Shown: positions 45,801 to 58,966 of the stretch, piece after piece
How positions within the stretch are numbered: the first letter of the stretch is position 1
Layout: each line of letters opens with the position of its first letter
From: Rhea pennata
Taxonomy: Eukaryota; Chordata; Aves; Rheiformes; Rheidae
Direction of reading: 5' to 3'
Length of the DNA: 64,000 nt
Assembly (NCBI RefSeq): GCF_028389875.1
Contig: NC_084676.1
Span: 1,426,001-1,490,000 of the forward strand
Program-made: the position numbers and the translations under genes
Notes under the pieces: generated by a model
Database searches by the model: none
What the model saw: the letters and a program-made list of their open reading frames with translations, nothing else
What the model was told of the DNA's origin: nothing

Positions 45801-48800
45801 CTATTAAACCCTTTCTCCGCGCCGGCATTTCGGGCTCGGTCCTAGGAGGAGCCCCTGCACTTGCCCCAGTCGTCTTCAGACCGCAGGCAGATCCCGTTTT
45901 CTGACGGACCCCTGTGACACCGTCAGTATGCAAACTGTTTTTATGCACCTTTCCGGGTGGAGATCAAAGCTGGGGCTCCCTGCTTGTCCGGGAACAGCTG
46001 TCCATGCCGCCGCGGAGTGCTCATCCATTCACCTCAACGGAGAAACTGCAGGGCTGTTGCTGCATCTGCTTTCCCGGGCGGATCTAGCTTCTTCTGATGT
46101 CTCACCTCTCCCGGGAGACACTCTGCTGCCGCGGAAGCGCCCTGTTTCTGGTTTAGCATCAACGGGGGCCCTCCGTTGTGGTGGGGACCCTCGGAGAAAC
46201 GGGGCAAGTTCTGTTGCTCGCATTTTCCCTAACCTCAATACAGATCTAGAGATGTCTGTGATCTGCAGACCTCCCCCAGAGATGCCGATCCGCGTTTGCG
46301 TGGCCTTCGATGGCCATGAGGATAATGAGGCGTTAAAATAATAACGTAAATGATGGTATTCAAACACGTGGGACCCTTCGTATGGTGCAGCCATGTCCTT
46401 CAGAGCCCCGAGATAATCCGGTTTGATCATTCCTCTTTGTTTTCTGCCTTTGATCGCCTACCAGCTTCTTCGGGCCGCTGCCATTGATTCAAGCACAGTG
46501 CGCACGGCTGGAGAAATGACGTCTTACAGCTGAAAACAGGGATGATTGGCTGAGAATGTAAGACGGGGCGGGAGAAAAGAGGACGTAGGAGATTCTCAGG
46601 GCTCAGAGGCAGTGTAATTGCAACGATGCAATAGCCTATTGGGTGGGAGCACAGGGAAGAACCGCTCTGTGAGCACGTCGAGGAGCAGAAGATTATAGAG
46701 GGATTGTGTAGCGGTGGGTGAGACCGCGGAGGTCCCGGAACACGCCCTCGGAGTCGCAAAAAGTTTGATTCCTCGGCGACTCGGGCCAAAATAGCCTGGT
46801 GGGTGGGTAAACTGGAGGGAAGGGAATAGGAAACGTTTCAGAGAGGGCAAATTGAAGGCAAAGGCGACATCAGAGATAAGAGATTTTAAAAAGTGGTTAC
46901 AATATCCGCTGTGATGAGTTACCAAGGGAGGCGTCTATGTTTAAAGGTATTTGATATGGCTCGTGCAGATAACCTAATTAGGGAAAGAGACTGGGCATGG
47001 CAAGGAGATCCCTAAGGTTTTGGACCATGAAGTGACAGGACCTGTAAGTGGTGACACGGAAGAGCGGCCGAACAAGAGCGAGAGCGGACATCCTTGAGGC
47101 ACTGGGCATCTGAGTGTGAGAGGCGAGACGCCGGGCAGCTGGATGTTGGAGACTGAGAGCAAACTATATATGCGTGTGTGTGTGAGGGGGAAATTGCTCT
47201 GTGGTGCACGAACAGGCCCGGGAGTCTCCCGGGCACAGCAGGCACTTCACGCACGGAGCAAGGCTGGGGTCTGCACTCGTCTACCTCCATTGGATAGCGG
47301 CGTCACTCTCTTCAGAGCACGAGTGGCTGAGTTGTAATTGGCCGTAGATATTAATATTGCTAAGAGTTTTATTTTTGTGTGACCCAGAATTTTCCCGTGA
47401 GCAGGGAACCCGTGCAGTCAACCCGTGCAGACACTCGTCCGGTCTGAACCGGAAAGGAAGCGTGGCGGGAATGGGAGGAGTGGTTGTGTACTAAAACAGT
47501 GTTGGCAATACTTATGTTCCAGTGATCAATAGCTTATGACTTCCGGGGATATCACTCTCTTTCAACAGCAGAGAGTGGAAGGAAACAACAGGACAAAAGA
47601 TGTCAAAATTTAAAAGCAGGACTGTAACGTTATGAAAAAGAGAATTGTAGGCAGGACTCATTAGACAGATGTCAGGCAACACTACAGAAGAAAAGGAGGA
47701 GATGTAGTGGAAAGCTGAAGAAATTATCTCATATGATAAATGAGTAGTAAATGAGCAAATTAACAAGTAAAAAATCGGTGAAGGTTGCCAAATACTTCTA
47801 AAAGATTAGTAAATCTTGTAGAGAGGCAAATGTACAATCACTTTAACTGTTTGTAGCCTTTGTTCACTGATCATCCAGCCAATGTTTCAGGTACTAGTGT
47901 GCATAACCACAGCCTTTTAATTCAAATATTAGGATTAAAAAAAATCTACCTTTGAAGTGAGTCTGTCCCTTCGATGAGAGGAACTTGGGCCCAAGATTCC
48001 TGGGTGAGTAGAGCGTGTGTATTATAGCTGTATATGCATCTAGGTATAATAACACTGCTCCAGTTTTCCCAGAAGGATATATTTATCTTTGCTATTGGCC
48101 AAGGCTAAGGAAAAACTTTAGGTGTCTTCCCTTTGACTTCAGTAAGTGATATTATGTTGGTCCAGCATGTTTATAGTAGCTGCACATCATTATAGAGAAG
48201 TAAGAACAGTGTCTTTTTCCATATTATAGAGGACATTACATTCTGATAGATGGGAAGTCTGGGGGAATTTAGGGCAGGGGGGTCTAGATGGTAATTTTAT
48301 GGTGACTAAGTGGGAAGTGAGAATTAGGATTTCTACAGTTAGTGTGTGGGGGGGGAAGTCCAGGTAAACAGCATGCTGTAAATATGGTATATATGTTATA
48401 TACTGCATCCAACGGCCCACTGGCCAAATTTACAAGGTCTTTGAGTTAAGTCAGAGACAAACCACCCACGCAGCTCTTACAGGTGCTGTAGCATCAATGC
48501 AATAAGTGGAAAATACAACCTTCAAATATTTCCAGGAGAGCTGAGAATCTTAATAATCTCAAACACTTGTGCTGCGGTGGACCAAGGCTTGCTCTAGTGC
48601 CGATAGGATAGGAACCTCTCTTGGAGGTTTTGCTGAGTTAAGGATACAGACAGATGTATCGAATTTTTATTTAATGAATCATTTCTGGCTGTGCTCCTAG
48701 TTTTCTCCTATTTTTAGAAGCACTGACAGTTTGTGTAATTGAAATGCTCTTTTTTCACTGGCCTGGAAATTTTCAGCTGCATGAAATAAGTAGAAGCAGC

Positions 48801-49779
48801 CAGTGTGAGAATGGTTAAGGTCTGCCTTTGCAGCATGTTTATACCCTCTTCCTTTTGATTGATCAGGATCTCATGATAATAGGCTATCATAGGCAATCGG
48901 GAAGTTTTCATGGGCTGAAAGAAAACACTAAAAATTGCTGCGGGAAGGAAGTGACCCATTCTTTTAAGAAAGGTATTTTTGAAATGCATTCTGCCTTCTC
49001 CCACACCGTCAGCGAGCAGTGGCTATCTACACCTTCGGTGCAGGAAGTCGGGGGAGTTGGAGAGCTTTGATCTCCACGCCCGGTCTGTTATATCTTGGTG
49101 GTTTCTGCTTGTTTCTCGTCAGTATTCCTGAGCGAGAAATCTAAACCTAATCCTAAATACCAGACCTCCCTGACTTTGGTACCTACTTCTGTGCAAGTAA
49201 CTCGACTGCTGCAGCTTCCCAGTTTCTCCCTGCTTACCCAAGCTGTCCCAGTCCTGCTCTGGCGCGTTGGATGGGAGCTCTTCTGTGGTTGCAGGTGATC
49301 ACATTGGGGCAGTCAGACGAGAGACACTTTTTCTGCAATAATCGGAGTTATTTTATCTTGTGCAGAAAGAGAACCAGGCAAGAGTTTTATTATATTGTTG
49401 TCATCTTTATTATTTTTATTATCTGCATTATTTTTAATATTTTTGCTTAAAAGAGCAGGCACGACTGCCTGCTTTAATCGTGCTCTTAAACCCCCTCTGG
49501 GAGATCTTGTGCTCAGCCGGAGTGTGCTGGGACTGCGCTGACCCCTGTTTAGCCGATGCCTGTCACTTCTCATAAGCGTTTCCCTTCCACCCCGGTACTC
49601 CGACAGCGTGAGACGGGCGCATCCTCTCGCTGGCTCTTCTGCGAATATGCAAAGACCCACGAGAGGGGGGGAGCGCGTCTTCTCTGCATCTCTCGCTCAC
49701 GGAAACACGTTCATGCTGCAGACTTGGGGGCCGAGAGGCCCCTCGCACCTCCCTAGGGGCCTTAAAGAGAAAGGAGAAG
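42860..49779. other. Unique spacer between the array and PCDHAC1
   Basis: No coding gene is supported. The stretch is mostly unique and of mixed composition. CpG-rich patches occur at about 44340-44420, 44880-45200 and 45380-46220, with no convincing open reading frame. An inverted CCAAT box (ATTGG, about 46536) and a GC box (GGGGCGGG, about 46564) stand close together. An ACTCTGTCGCTGGTG-like text near 45142 resembles the CGCT core of the exon promoters. From 47340 to 49300 it is AT-rich and featureless. Confidence 0.5.
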
Positions 49780-50186
49780 GGGAGGGGGGAAGAAAGCCGA
49801 GAAGCCGGCCGGCGTTTTTCTCAGGCGCGTGGGCTCCGCAGCCCCTTCCCCGCGGCGCGGTGCAGCTCGCAGCGCGGCCTCTGGGTGGCGCCGCCGCCGC
49901 GGGCCGCCGCGGCGTGTAGCCGGCGCGCTCGGCCGCCGGGCCGGCACAGCGAGCGGCGGCGGCGGGCGCAGCGGAGCTGCCGGCTCTCCGCGCTCGGCTG
50001 CCGGCGGCGCGGGGGAGCCGCGGCGGGGCTGGGGCGCTCCCTTTACCTGCGGCGAACTTTTTCGCCTTTCCGTCGGTGCACCCTCGCGCCAGTTCCTTTT
50101 GCACTGGAAACTTCAGGTCTTCGCTGAAATATTGGATTATGTTACTGCTGAGACGGTCTGCAGGGAGCTGAGCCAGGGGAGGAAGA
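49780..50186 (+). promoter_or_regulatory. CpG island promoter of PCDHAC1
   Basis: A sharply bounded GC- and CpG-rich block lies at about 49790-50050, just before the PCDHAC1 exon and inside otherwise AT-rich DNA. GGGGCGCTCC at 50031-50040, about 150 bp before the ATG, contains CGCT and is a candidate for the promoter element. The start-codon context GAAGAATGC is weak compared with the alternate exons. Confidence 0.6.
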
Positions 50187-52616
50187 ATGCGGGTCTATTT
50201 AATGGTCTTCTGCCTTATTTCCTGCACTGTGAACGGGCAAATAGTGTATTCCATCACCGAGGAAACGGAACGTGGAGTGTCTGTTGGAAATATAGCAAAA
50301 GATTTAGGAATAAATGCGGCTACACTTTCATCCAGGAAATTTCGCATGATCTCCGGTTCAAGTAAGCAATATTTTAATATAGATGTAAGCACTGGGGCTC
50401 TATCTATTAAGGAGCCCATAGATAGAGAGCAGGTTTGCGAATTAAAGTCTACCTGTTTTCTGAATTATGAACTTGTGCTAGAAAACCCTCTAGAGCTTTA
50501 TAGGATGGAATTTAAAGTCCTGGACATAAATGACAACTCCCCCAGCTTTCCCTTAAGTGAATATCACGTAAATGTGGCTGAGTTCCTCTCACCTGGGGCA
50601 CGGTTTACACTCCCCACTGCTCAAGATTCTGATGAAGGTTCCAACAGTGTCCAGAATTATACTCTGAGCCCTGATGAACATTTCTATTTGGAAATGCAGA
50701 CACACGGGGATGGGAGTAAGTATCCTGAACTGGTGCTGGACAAAGCTTTAGACAGGGAGCAGCAAGCCACTCACAGACTTACCCTTACAGCCAAAGATGG
50801 TGGGAATCCCCCAAAGTCTGGTGACGTCCAGGTCATTGTGACTGTGCTGGATACCAATGACAATGCACCGGAATTTGAACACTCTGTCTACAGGGCGAGT
50901 ATCTTGGAAAACTCCCCCAATGGCACTTTGGTAGTCCGAGTTCATGCCACAGACTTGGACGAAGGTCCAAATGGAGAAGTCAGGTATTTATTTAGCAATA
51001 GCACTGCTGCTGATCTACAGCAAATGTTCTTAATTCACCCTCACACCGGCGAGGTGACAGTCAATGGCATTTTAGCTGTTCAGAGACCTCTTCTTGAGAT
51101 GCTTATTGAGGCAAGGGATAAAGGGACATTTGGCATGTCCAGCACAGCTAAGCTGCTGGTGGAAATCACTGATGTGAACAATCATGCCCCAGAGATAACA
51201 ATTGCATCCCTTTCTAGTCCCATCCCCGAAGATGCTGTGCCTGGCACTGTGATAGCTCTTCTGAGTATTATGGATAAAGACCCTGGGGAGAATGGGAAGA
51301 TAACCTGCCAGATCCCTGATAACCTTCCCTTCCAGCTAAAACCTTCCCTTGAAAACTACTACAGCTTGGTCACTAGTGGGCTTCTGGACCGAGAGGTGAT
51401 TAGTGAGTACAACATCACTGTTACTGCCACAGACCTGGGATCCCCTCCCATTACCACTCAGAAGATCCTTTTGGTGCAGATTTCTGATGTGAATGACAAC
51501 CCCCCTGTCTTCACTGCTGACACATGTGACATTTCTGTGGAGGAGAACAATCCACTTGGTGCTTTTCTCTACCAGGTTTCAGCATCTGACCCTGATGTGG
51601 GGGAAAATGGACGGGTCTCTTATGCACTCAGGAACTCCACAGTTGCAGGCAGTGCCCTGACCAGTTTTTTATCTGTGAGCTTGGTCAATGGTAGCATCTA
51701 TGCAAAGCGTGCCTTTGATTTTGAGCAGCTTAGGAGCTTCCATTTCCAAGTGGAAGCCAAGGACAATGGGTCACCAGCCTTGAGCACTGCCATAACTGTG
51801 AATGTTTACATCTCAGACCAAAATGACAATGCTCCAGCCATCCTGTATCCCACCAGCCAGAACGGCTCAGTGGCTGTGGAAATTGTGCCGCGCCTGGCTG
51901 ATGAGGATTACCTGGTGACCAAAGTGGTGGCAGATGATGATGACAATGCACAGAATGCCTGGCTTTCCTATCACCTTGCCCAGTCCTCTGATTCCACACT
52001 GTTCCGCTTGGTACCTCACTCTGGTGAGCTGCGCACTACACGCTCCATGCGCTCCACTGACTTTCTCAAGCACAAGGTGGTTGTAGTAGTGCAGGACCAT
52101 GGGGACCCACCACTCTCTTCTACTGTGACTGTGGGCATCCTGCTGGCTGACTCCCTGCCCCAGGCACTGCCTGACTTTGATGACAGTGGGGAGCCACCAC
52201 CACTGCTCAACACCACAAACCTCTACTTGATTGTTTCCATTGCCTGTGTCTCCTGTGTCTTTGCAGCATTCCTCCTCTTCCTTGCTTTGGCACGGTTGTG
52301 CCACTGCCGGACTTCCCACCACCATGGATGCTGCAGCTGCTGCCACTGCTGCCCAGTGGATGAGTATGAGAAGTATTGCTACAATGTGCGCATGCTTCCC
52401 AGCTCTCACCTCACAACAGATATGCTGGAATTTGCTGGTGTGGGCAAACTGACTCATACCTACTTGTACAGGGCGTCTGTAGGCTTTGGACCTGATAATG
52501 GCAGCATCCCAAATGGTGATACTGGGAACCTCCCCAGTGGCTCAGAGTTAAAAATGCCAGGACCTTCCATCCAAGTGCAGCAGGTCCAAAGTGATCACTT
52601 GAGTGCTGTTCTTGTG
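50187..52616 (+). CDS. PCDHAC1: Protocadherin alpha C-type exon, PCDHAC1-like
   Basis: This exon codes for 810 residues. In order: signal peptide about 1-17; EC1 (QIVYSITEETERGVSVGN) with CX5C at Cys84-Cys90 and DINDNSP at 113-119; EC2 ending DTNDNAP at 222; EC3 ending DVNNHAP at 329; EC4 ending DVNDNPP at 434; EC5 ending DQNDNAP at 544; EC6 with NAWLSYHL; transmembrane segment about 678-702; then a Cys/His cluster (705-722) and the tail motif LTHTYLYRAS. EETERGV, FLSPGARFTLP and THTYLYRAS recall mammalian PCDHAC1 more than PCDHAC2. Phase-0 donor GTG|GTAAGT at 52617. C-type isoforms are generally expressed more uniformly than the alternates. Base use is ordinary, unlike the GC-saturated alternate exons. 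PCDHAC2 would be expected further right. Confidence 0.87.
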
Positions 52617-52622
52617 GTAAGT
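52617..52622 (+). other. Splice donor of the PCDHAC1 exon
   Basis: GTG|GTAAGT follows the codon for the last valine (AVLV) in phase 0, as in the alternate exons. Without splicing the frame would go on for 49 codons to a stop near 52764. Confidence 0.8.
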
Positions 52623-55600
52623 ATTTACTGCTTTTTTGCTCCCTGGCACATGACCCCAAGTCTACACTGGACTGATGTCAGTGTGGAAGAAGGTACGGAC
52701 ACTATTTGTTGGCAGGAGAGCAGGTGGCATTTCATGGCATCTAAAGGAAACTTCAGGACCCTTTAATATATTTTCTAAAGCTGAGAACTGACTCAGAAAC
52801 TGTAGGCAGAGCATGCACATGGGTTGGCAAAAGAAAATTTCTCTCATCAGCATTTAGGATATGCAGACATAGCTGGAAGGTGTAAGTGAAAGTTAAATAC
52901 CTTGTAAGTTCATCTGTCCTATTCAGACAGCTAGGTAGGGGTGGCATAAGAGTCCCCTCTAGCTTCTGATTCATGTGAAGCTTACACACTGTATGGAGAC
53001 TATGATTTTCTACTTAATGAGATTTTTCCAATGAGAGGTGAGTAGTCCGCTAAGCCAAGATGTTGTTCTACAGTGCCTAGGCTAGGCCTTGTGGTGGAAT
53101 AGCAGGAATTCAATATTTAGCACCAATTTTGGAAAATGTTGAAATGTTCCTTGCAGTTCTCATCTTTCCCTTTCAAAGCAACCTGCAGGCTTTGTGAAAC
53201 TAAAAAGAAAAGTCTGTTCTGCTCCTCTGACTAAGCTGGTTTATTCCTAATAGTCTGATGGATGACTTTGCATGAAAAAATGTCCCAGTGTACTCATACT
53301 GCAGGACTACAAGGTAGGATATGTGTGTAGTTCTCATCTGCTGGGTGTCACTGGGTCATTTCTCCAAAATTCAATTTTCCTATACACATAATAACATTGG
53401 TGATACTTTTTTAATGCATGTTGTGAGTCTTGTTTGCATTTTTGTGAAATTTGTAGGTGCTTTGTGTGTGGACTACCCAAGTTCACAAGTATGCATAAGG
53501 GTAGTTGTGTAATCAGTGGTTATGTGCCTGAAAAACACCACTGTGAATGTGAGCTGGATATATAGCTCAGGTAATGCTGTTCCTTTGATTTGGCTTATAT
53601 CATAAGTTTTTGTGACTTTTCTAAAAGAGCATGATTTTTCTCAGTTACACCAACTTTGGATGCCACAGTTTAAGCCATTTTGAAAGACCTTGAACATCAG
53701 GGAACAACTTCTGAAACCAGATGTTTTGGTATGTATCAAGTTCCAATCCCCCAAGTTAGGGATAATCGGATGCTGGCACTTCTAGGTCTATGGAATTGTG
53801 ACCAATGCAGGCTTTGTCAAGGCCAGTACTCTGTAGTAATAGCTAAAGCAGATGTTTTCAAGGCAAATGTAAGAACCCATAGTAGATATCTGTTCCCCAC
53901 TGTTGTTCTTATGCTAATTTATAATCATTAAAGATTGTCCTAATCCTATAATCTTGAGGTTTATTTTTATCTGAGATCATTATAATTAGTTTTTTTTATA
54001 GTTGAGGGTTCTTAATACATGGAAATGCCCAGTTCCCCTTTGAACTTTGATGTATGGGTAGCTTCAGTGATTTCTTTGGATAATCAAATACGTATTCAAC
54101 TATACAGTATCTGGAAAAAAATAAACAGACTTCCTTTTTACTTATCAATTTCCAGGTCATAATTTCATTACCTTTTCCCTTCTTGAAAAGATTCTTGATC
54201 CAGTCTCAACTACACAGTTGTTTTACTGCGATTTCTCTTATTTTTCTGATGGCCAGGTGAATGTGGCTTTTTGGTCTCTCTTTCTACCCTTTTCTGAACC
54301 CCTTCCAATTCTACAGATAAATTGTAGTGACAGGCAAAGATCCTCTCTCAAACATTTACAATTTGATTTATTCATTGTGGTCTATATAGTATTTAATCAA
54401 GGTCATAATCAGTCTCAAGTTCTGCAGTGACAGAGGGTTGCATGTTTCATAGGTACCTCGCTATGCAAAGGGGAGCATGCAGCAAATCAAGGTCAAAAAA
54501 GCAGAATTTTCAATGCCTCTTGGTCAGAAATTGTAGCCTTCAAGAAAATAGCATTTGGCAGTATCAGAAGAAGAATTTTGGTCAAGTGCATTTGGCAATA
54601 TAATTGTTTGTTTATTTTGAGGACCTAAAAAATATCCAACTCTACACCTTCAAAATGGGACATTAAAAGCCTTTTTAGCCCTCTTAACTTGGAGAGTGTC
54701 TGCAAGAACGTTGGTAATATCTTAGAGCCACTTCCTTGGCTGGAGAGCAGTACATAGCTGGAAAACGTGTATGAAAACAGAGGTGGCATAAAAAACTGGA
54801 ACAACAAAATTTTATGTTTCTATGATCAAGATCTTGACACTCAGGTTGTTAGGACATTATTGGATTAAACAAGAACAAAAATGGAAATTTATCCCTGATC
54901 TCTATAACTGGAACAACCAAAATGTGTCCCATTGAATCTCATTGTATTTCCTTGGTGGTGGGGGAGACAAATCCCAGAAATCACCTTTCACAATTCTTTC
55001 TGCTCGAACAGAGATGGGGTAAGCATAGGTGTAACCCTCATGGAAAGTCCAAAGGCCATGCATTAGCTAAGCAGAAGAGTGCAAAGGAACACAGGCAGAG
55101 ACTGTGAGGCTTTATTTATCCTTAGAGACAAAGTGATGTTAGTTATCATTAGTTTGGTGCTGATGATCACAAGGGTTAGTTTGCTGAAAGATCAACTATA
55201 TGTGTGTTGTAAGTTATATATTTCTAGAATTTGCAAGTCATTAAAGGGTGCTTATATTAAAATAACCAGAAGAGGACAGAAGCAGTAGTTTGTGCACTTT
55301 CATTTCTACACATGCTTTAGATTTGCTAATGCTTTATATAAAATAAAGTAGAATCATGTTAAAGACATACCAGGGAATTGTCTCCTGTGATTGGAAGTTG
55401 GAAAGAAAACTATCATTCATTCCTGAAAAATATTCCTTAGTCCAAATTCCTGTGGACTTAGATGTGATTTCTATGTAGAAAGTTCAATAATTTCATTAAT
55501 GAGGAAATGTGTACTCATTGTATATTAAAATGGGAGGATTATCATTTTTGGATATTTATCAATAGACATTTCAGAAAAAAATAAAAAATATAAGCTTGAT

Positions 55601-56010
55601 TATAAAATAAATTTTGACTTCAAGTGCTTTCACACTGACTTATTCAGTGTTACAAAAAGATAAACATGTATCACCCTCTGAACTTCTGATGGGGTTCATT
55701 GTACGGCTCCCTGAAAATATACATGTAACAAAAATAAAGCATGAAATATTTAAAACCTACTGGGAGCAGCTCCATAATTACAATTTGAGCAGAACTTAAA
55801 TCCCTGACTTTTACAATATATTTAGTATTACAGTTTTTAGTACCCAGAAAATATTAAAAAAGAATTACATATAATAGGAGTTAATTGAAGTTCCACGAAT
55901 GAAAATTAAATGTATTTTTAAGATTCAGGTTGGTTTCTTTATTGATGATTCTCTGTTGCTACTGAATTAAATGCTAGGCTTGAATGGTATTTACTCAGAA
56001 AAAAGAGACT

Positions 56011-56600
56011 TCTGTGCTTTTGCATTTTCTGTTTAGGTTAGAGCTAAAAATAGAACTATGTATGGCTGTATTAGCAGTATAGTAAACTGTAACTGTATAT
56101 ATTTCAGTGTCTTGCTGCATTTTTATGTGATGTAACATATGTGACAGCTAACTGAAAAATATATTACACTGCTATGCTACTACGCTGTGTTACAGACAAG
56201 GCATTAGTGGGATTACACATTGAAGTATGGATAAGTTCACTGAGTAAATGTTTCCATGATCTTGGGGTAACCGCAGCTTTTTACAGCCTTTTCTTTTGTA
56301 TGCTCATTTTTTGTCCATTGTGCTAGACAAGACTTGCAAGATATTTGCACATTCAAAGTGTAGTGACCTCTCTGTGCTTTTACATACCATATTTAGGTTA
56401 CATCCAAAAATAGAGACAACCCTAGCGACAGAGAATATTTCTTGCTAAACTGCAATAAGAGTGGAATCATTTTATTCAATGTGGCATGCATGTCAAGACA
56501 AAAACGGATGCACTTTCATTTTGACAGTGGCATGTGATCTAGGCTGAACTGCTGTAGGCAAAGCATCGATGGCTTACTCACGCAAGTAAAGATCCAGCAT
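56011..56600. repeat. Diverged intronic tandem duplication, about 360 bp unit
   Basis: TCTGTGCTTT followed by a TTTAGGTTA phrase occurs at 56011-56040 and again at 56371-56400. After each, parallel phrases follow (AAAAATAGA, then TGACAG and TGCTGTAGGC-like text). The copies are strongly diverged, so the event is old. Confidence 0.45.
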
Positions 56601-58904
56601 GTGAGTATAGTCTCCCTATATCTGGTTCTGATGAGAATGTGCTAAATGTAATGGTAAAGCACCTTCCCACCTTCTTCTGTCTGCAGTGCTAAGAACCTTT
56701 CCTAAGACTGTGGTCTTATGCCCACATTGTAAGACTTCAGATGAGTAAGCAGATTTCCTGGCTACTGAAATTACTCTCTGACCGCTGCCAAGAAAACCCT
56801 AGAAAGAGTAATGGTCAAAGAAAATTTAACAAGGGAAAACACTGTAGATTTCTTTCTTTTTGACTGCTCCAATTACCTTTTGCAAAGAAAGGTCCTGCAT
56901 CAGTGTTCATTTAGTGAACAGAGTGTCTAGGAAGGCTTCAAATGCCTAAGTTGAAACCTTGCGTGTCTGATGTCTGCCTCTGAGTACTATTTTTAGAATT
57001 AGCAAAAGGGAAAGTGACAGAAAGAATAGCTTGAGACAAAGGGCTTCAGGGAATGTGGAGAGTAATGTAACTGTATTTAGAGATGCATGATAGCAAAGGG
57101 AAATCATGAGCTGGATAGACTAAAGTTTAGATGAGGAGCTGGGCTGAGGGAAGGGAAGAGAGGGACTGACTGGGCAATCAGACTTGGGATTTTGTTAAAA
57201 ACCGTGTAGGAAAAGCCCACAGTAAGTGCATGTGTGAGCAGTAATTCTTTTTAACAATAGACCATAGGACAAGAAAACAGCTTTTTGTGTATCAGATAAC
57301 ATTCTTAAATCTTTAAATCCTTAAACTTTTATTCTTAAACTCCTTTTAACTGTAAAATTCACCGACAGTTTTGTGCTCACTGTTCCTTTTGGAAAACTGT
57401 TCCTCTAAGGCTTTGAAGAGTTCTTCTAACATCCTTTCATCTTCTAGCATCTTTATTTGCTATTTGTATTTGTATTTTATCACCCTCTTTGGTGCTTGCT
57501 TTCTTCATAAAGTTTCGAAAGCAACCACATCCTTTTTTTCAGTCTTTGTTTGACTAAGTTAAACAAATCATTTTAGTCTTTTTTCTAAGGTATCTCTGCA
57601 CTTGCCTGATCATGCTAATATTCCTTCTCTGCATCTGTTCTTGCTTTGCAGACATGTATTTCTTGCAAATACGTGACCAGAATCATACGCAATATTTCAG
57701 ACAAAGTGCTTTGTACAAAGTGATGTGAGTGCTTCCCTATCTCTGCTAGAAATATGAGGGCAGTTACCTTCTCCATAGTTGTAACACATAGATTGCTCAG
57801 AAGATTATTGCAAGACTTTTTTTAGGGGGAGCACAAAGGGCAGGGAGGTGGTTCCTAAGATAGTGGTTCTTCTGCCTACCTTCAGTCACCTAAATATTTG
57901 TTGGCTGAACTTTAGATATTAAAAAATCATTGCCACCTGCTGAGATCAACTCATCTGTCTGTCTTACACATAAAATAAATGGTCTCTTTTCGCTAAGTAT
58001 TGAGAAGATTTACAAATGGCACTCAGATTACAGGCCTGATTTCTAAAAGGTTACGTTGTATGAGTAGCATCCTATGGGACTTCCAACTTTGAGTTGTTAG
58101 ATGCCATCTATTTCTGTGACAGACCTCAAGTTGTTCTTCCAGTGAATGATGCCATCCAACTTGTGTATTCCACAAATGTTATTAGAACAGCCCAACTTCT
58201 TCTGCCATCATTACAGTTTTCAATGTAGCAGTGTATTGAATGTTTTACTGGTTACAGAATAAATGAGATTGATTTTTTAATATTCATTAAAGAGATTCTA
58301 AGATCAGCCTAGTAAATATTTGTCTTTGACTAATCTATAAAAATTTAGTTCCTTTTCAATGTACTTTCATCTCTTATTTATTCTTTCTTTTCAAATTCAT
58401 TCCGAATCTATGTGAATTTTAGTTCCTTTTCAGCATACTTACATCTTGTATTTGTTCTTTTCCACAAAATTTGTTCTAAACAGGCAGGCTAATAGGCTTG
58501 TAGACATGTAAGTTGAATTTTAACTTTCTTAATTATGTGCATTGTATTTATTTCTTTCCAATCTGATTATTTTACTCCAGACTCAATAGTTTTATTGGGG
58601 AAAACAAACAAACAAAAAACCCCCCAAAACTTCAATCCCATGGTTTCCTGGTTTCATTCCCCCCCTCCCCCTTTTTTTTCCTAATCTCAAATAGAGGTAG
58701 TGGAGATTTCAGGATACTGACATTTCAGCGTTTTGCTTCTACCTTGGTGATAACAGTTTCCATTTCCTAAGAGTCATCATTTATAGCTACTTTGCTGTGT
58801 AGTCACAATCATATTGAAAATGGAGGAAAATACACATTTATTGTCATAAGTTAGGATGATGTCTCAAGAGAAAGATTTCTTTCTCTTCTTCCTTTCTCTT
58901 TCCT

Positions 58905-58920
58905 CTCCCTCTCTCTCTCC

Positions 58921-58953
<33 letters not shown>

Positions 58954-58966
58954 ACACACACACACT
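58905..58966. repeat. (CT)n(CA)n microsatellite
   Basis: A run of CT dinucleotides, interrupted by a few C and T changes, passes directly into ACACACAC. It is simple-sequence DNA without coding meaning. Confidence 0.9.

Noticed and set aside
46029..46430. 133-codon minus-strand frame near a CpG-rich patch
   Set aside because: No domain, low complexity at one end and no promoter or splice context that supports a gene.
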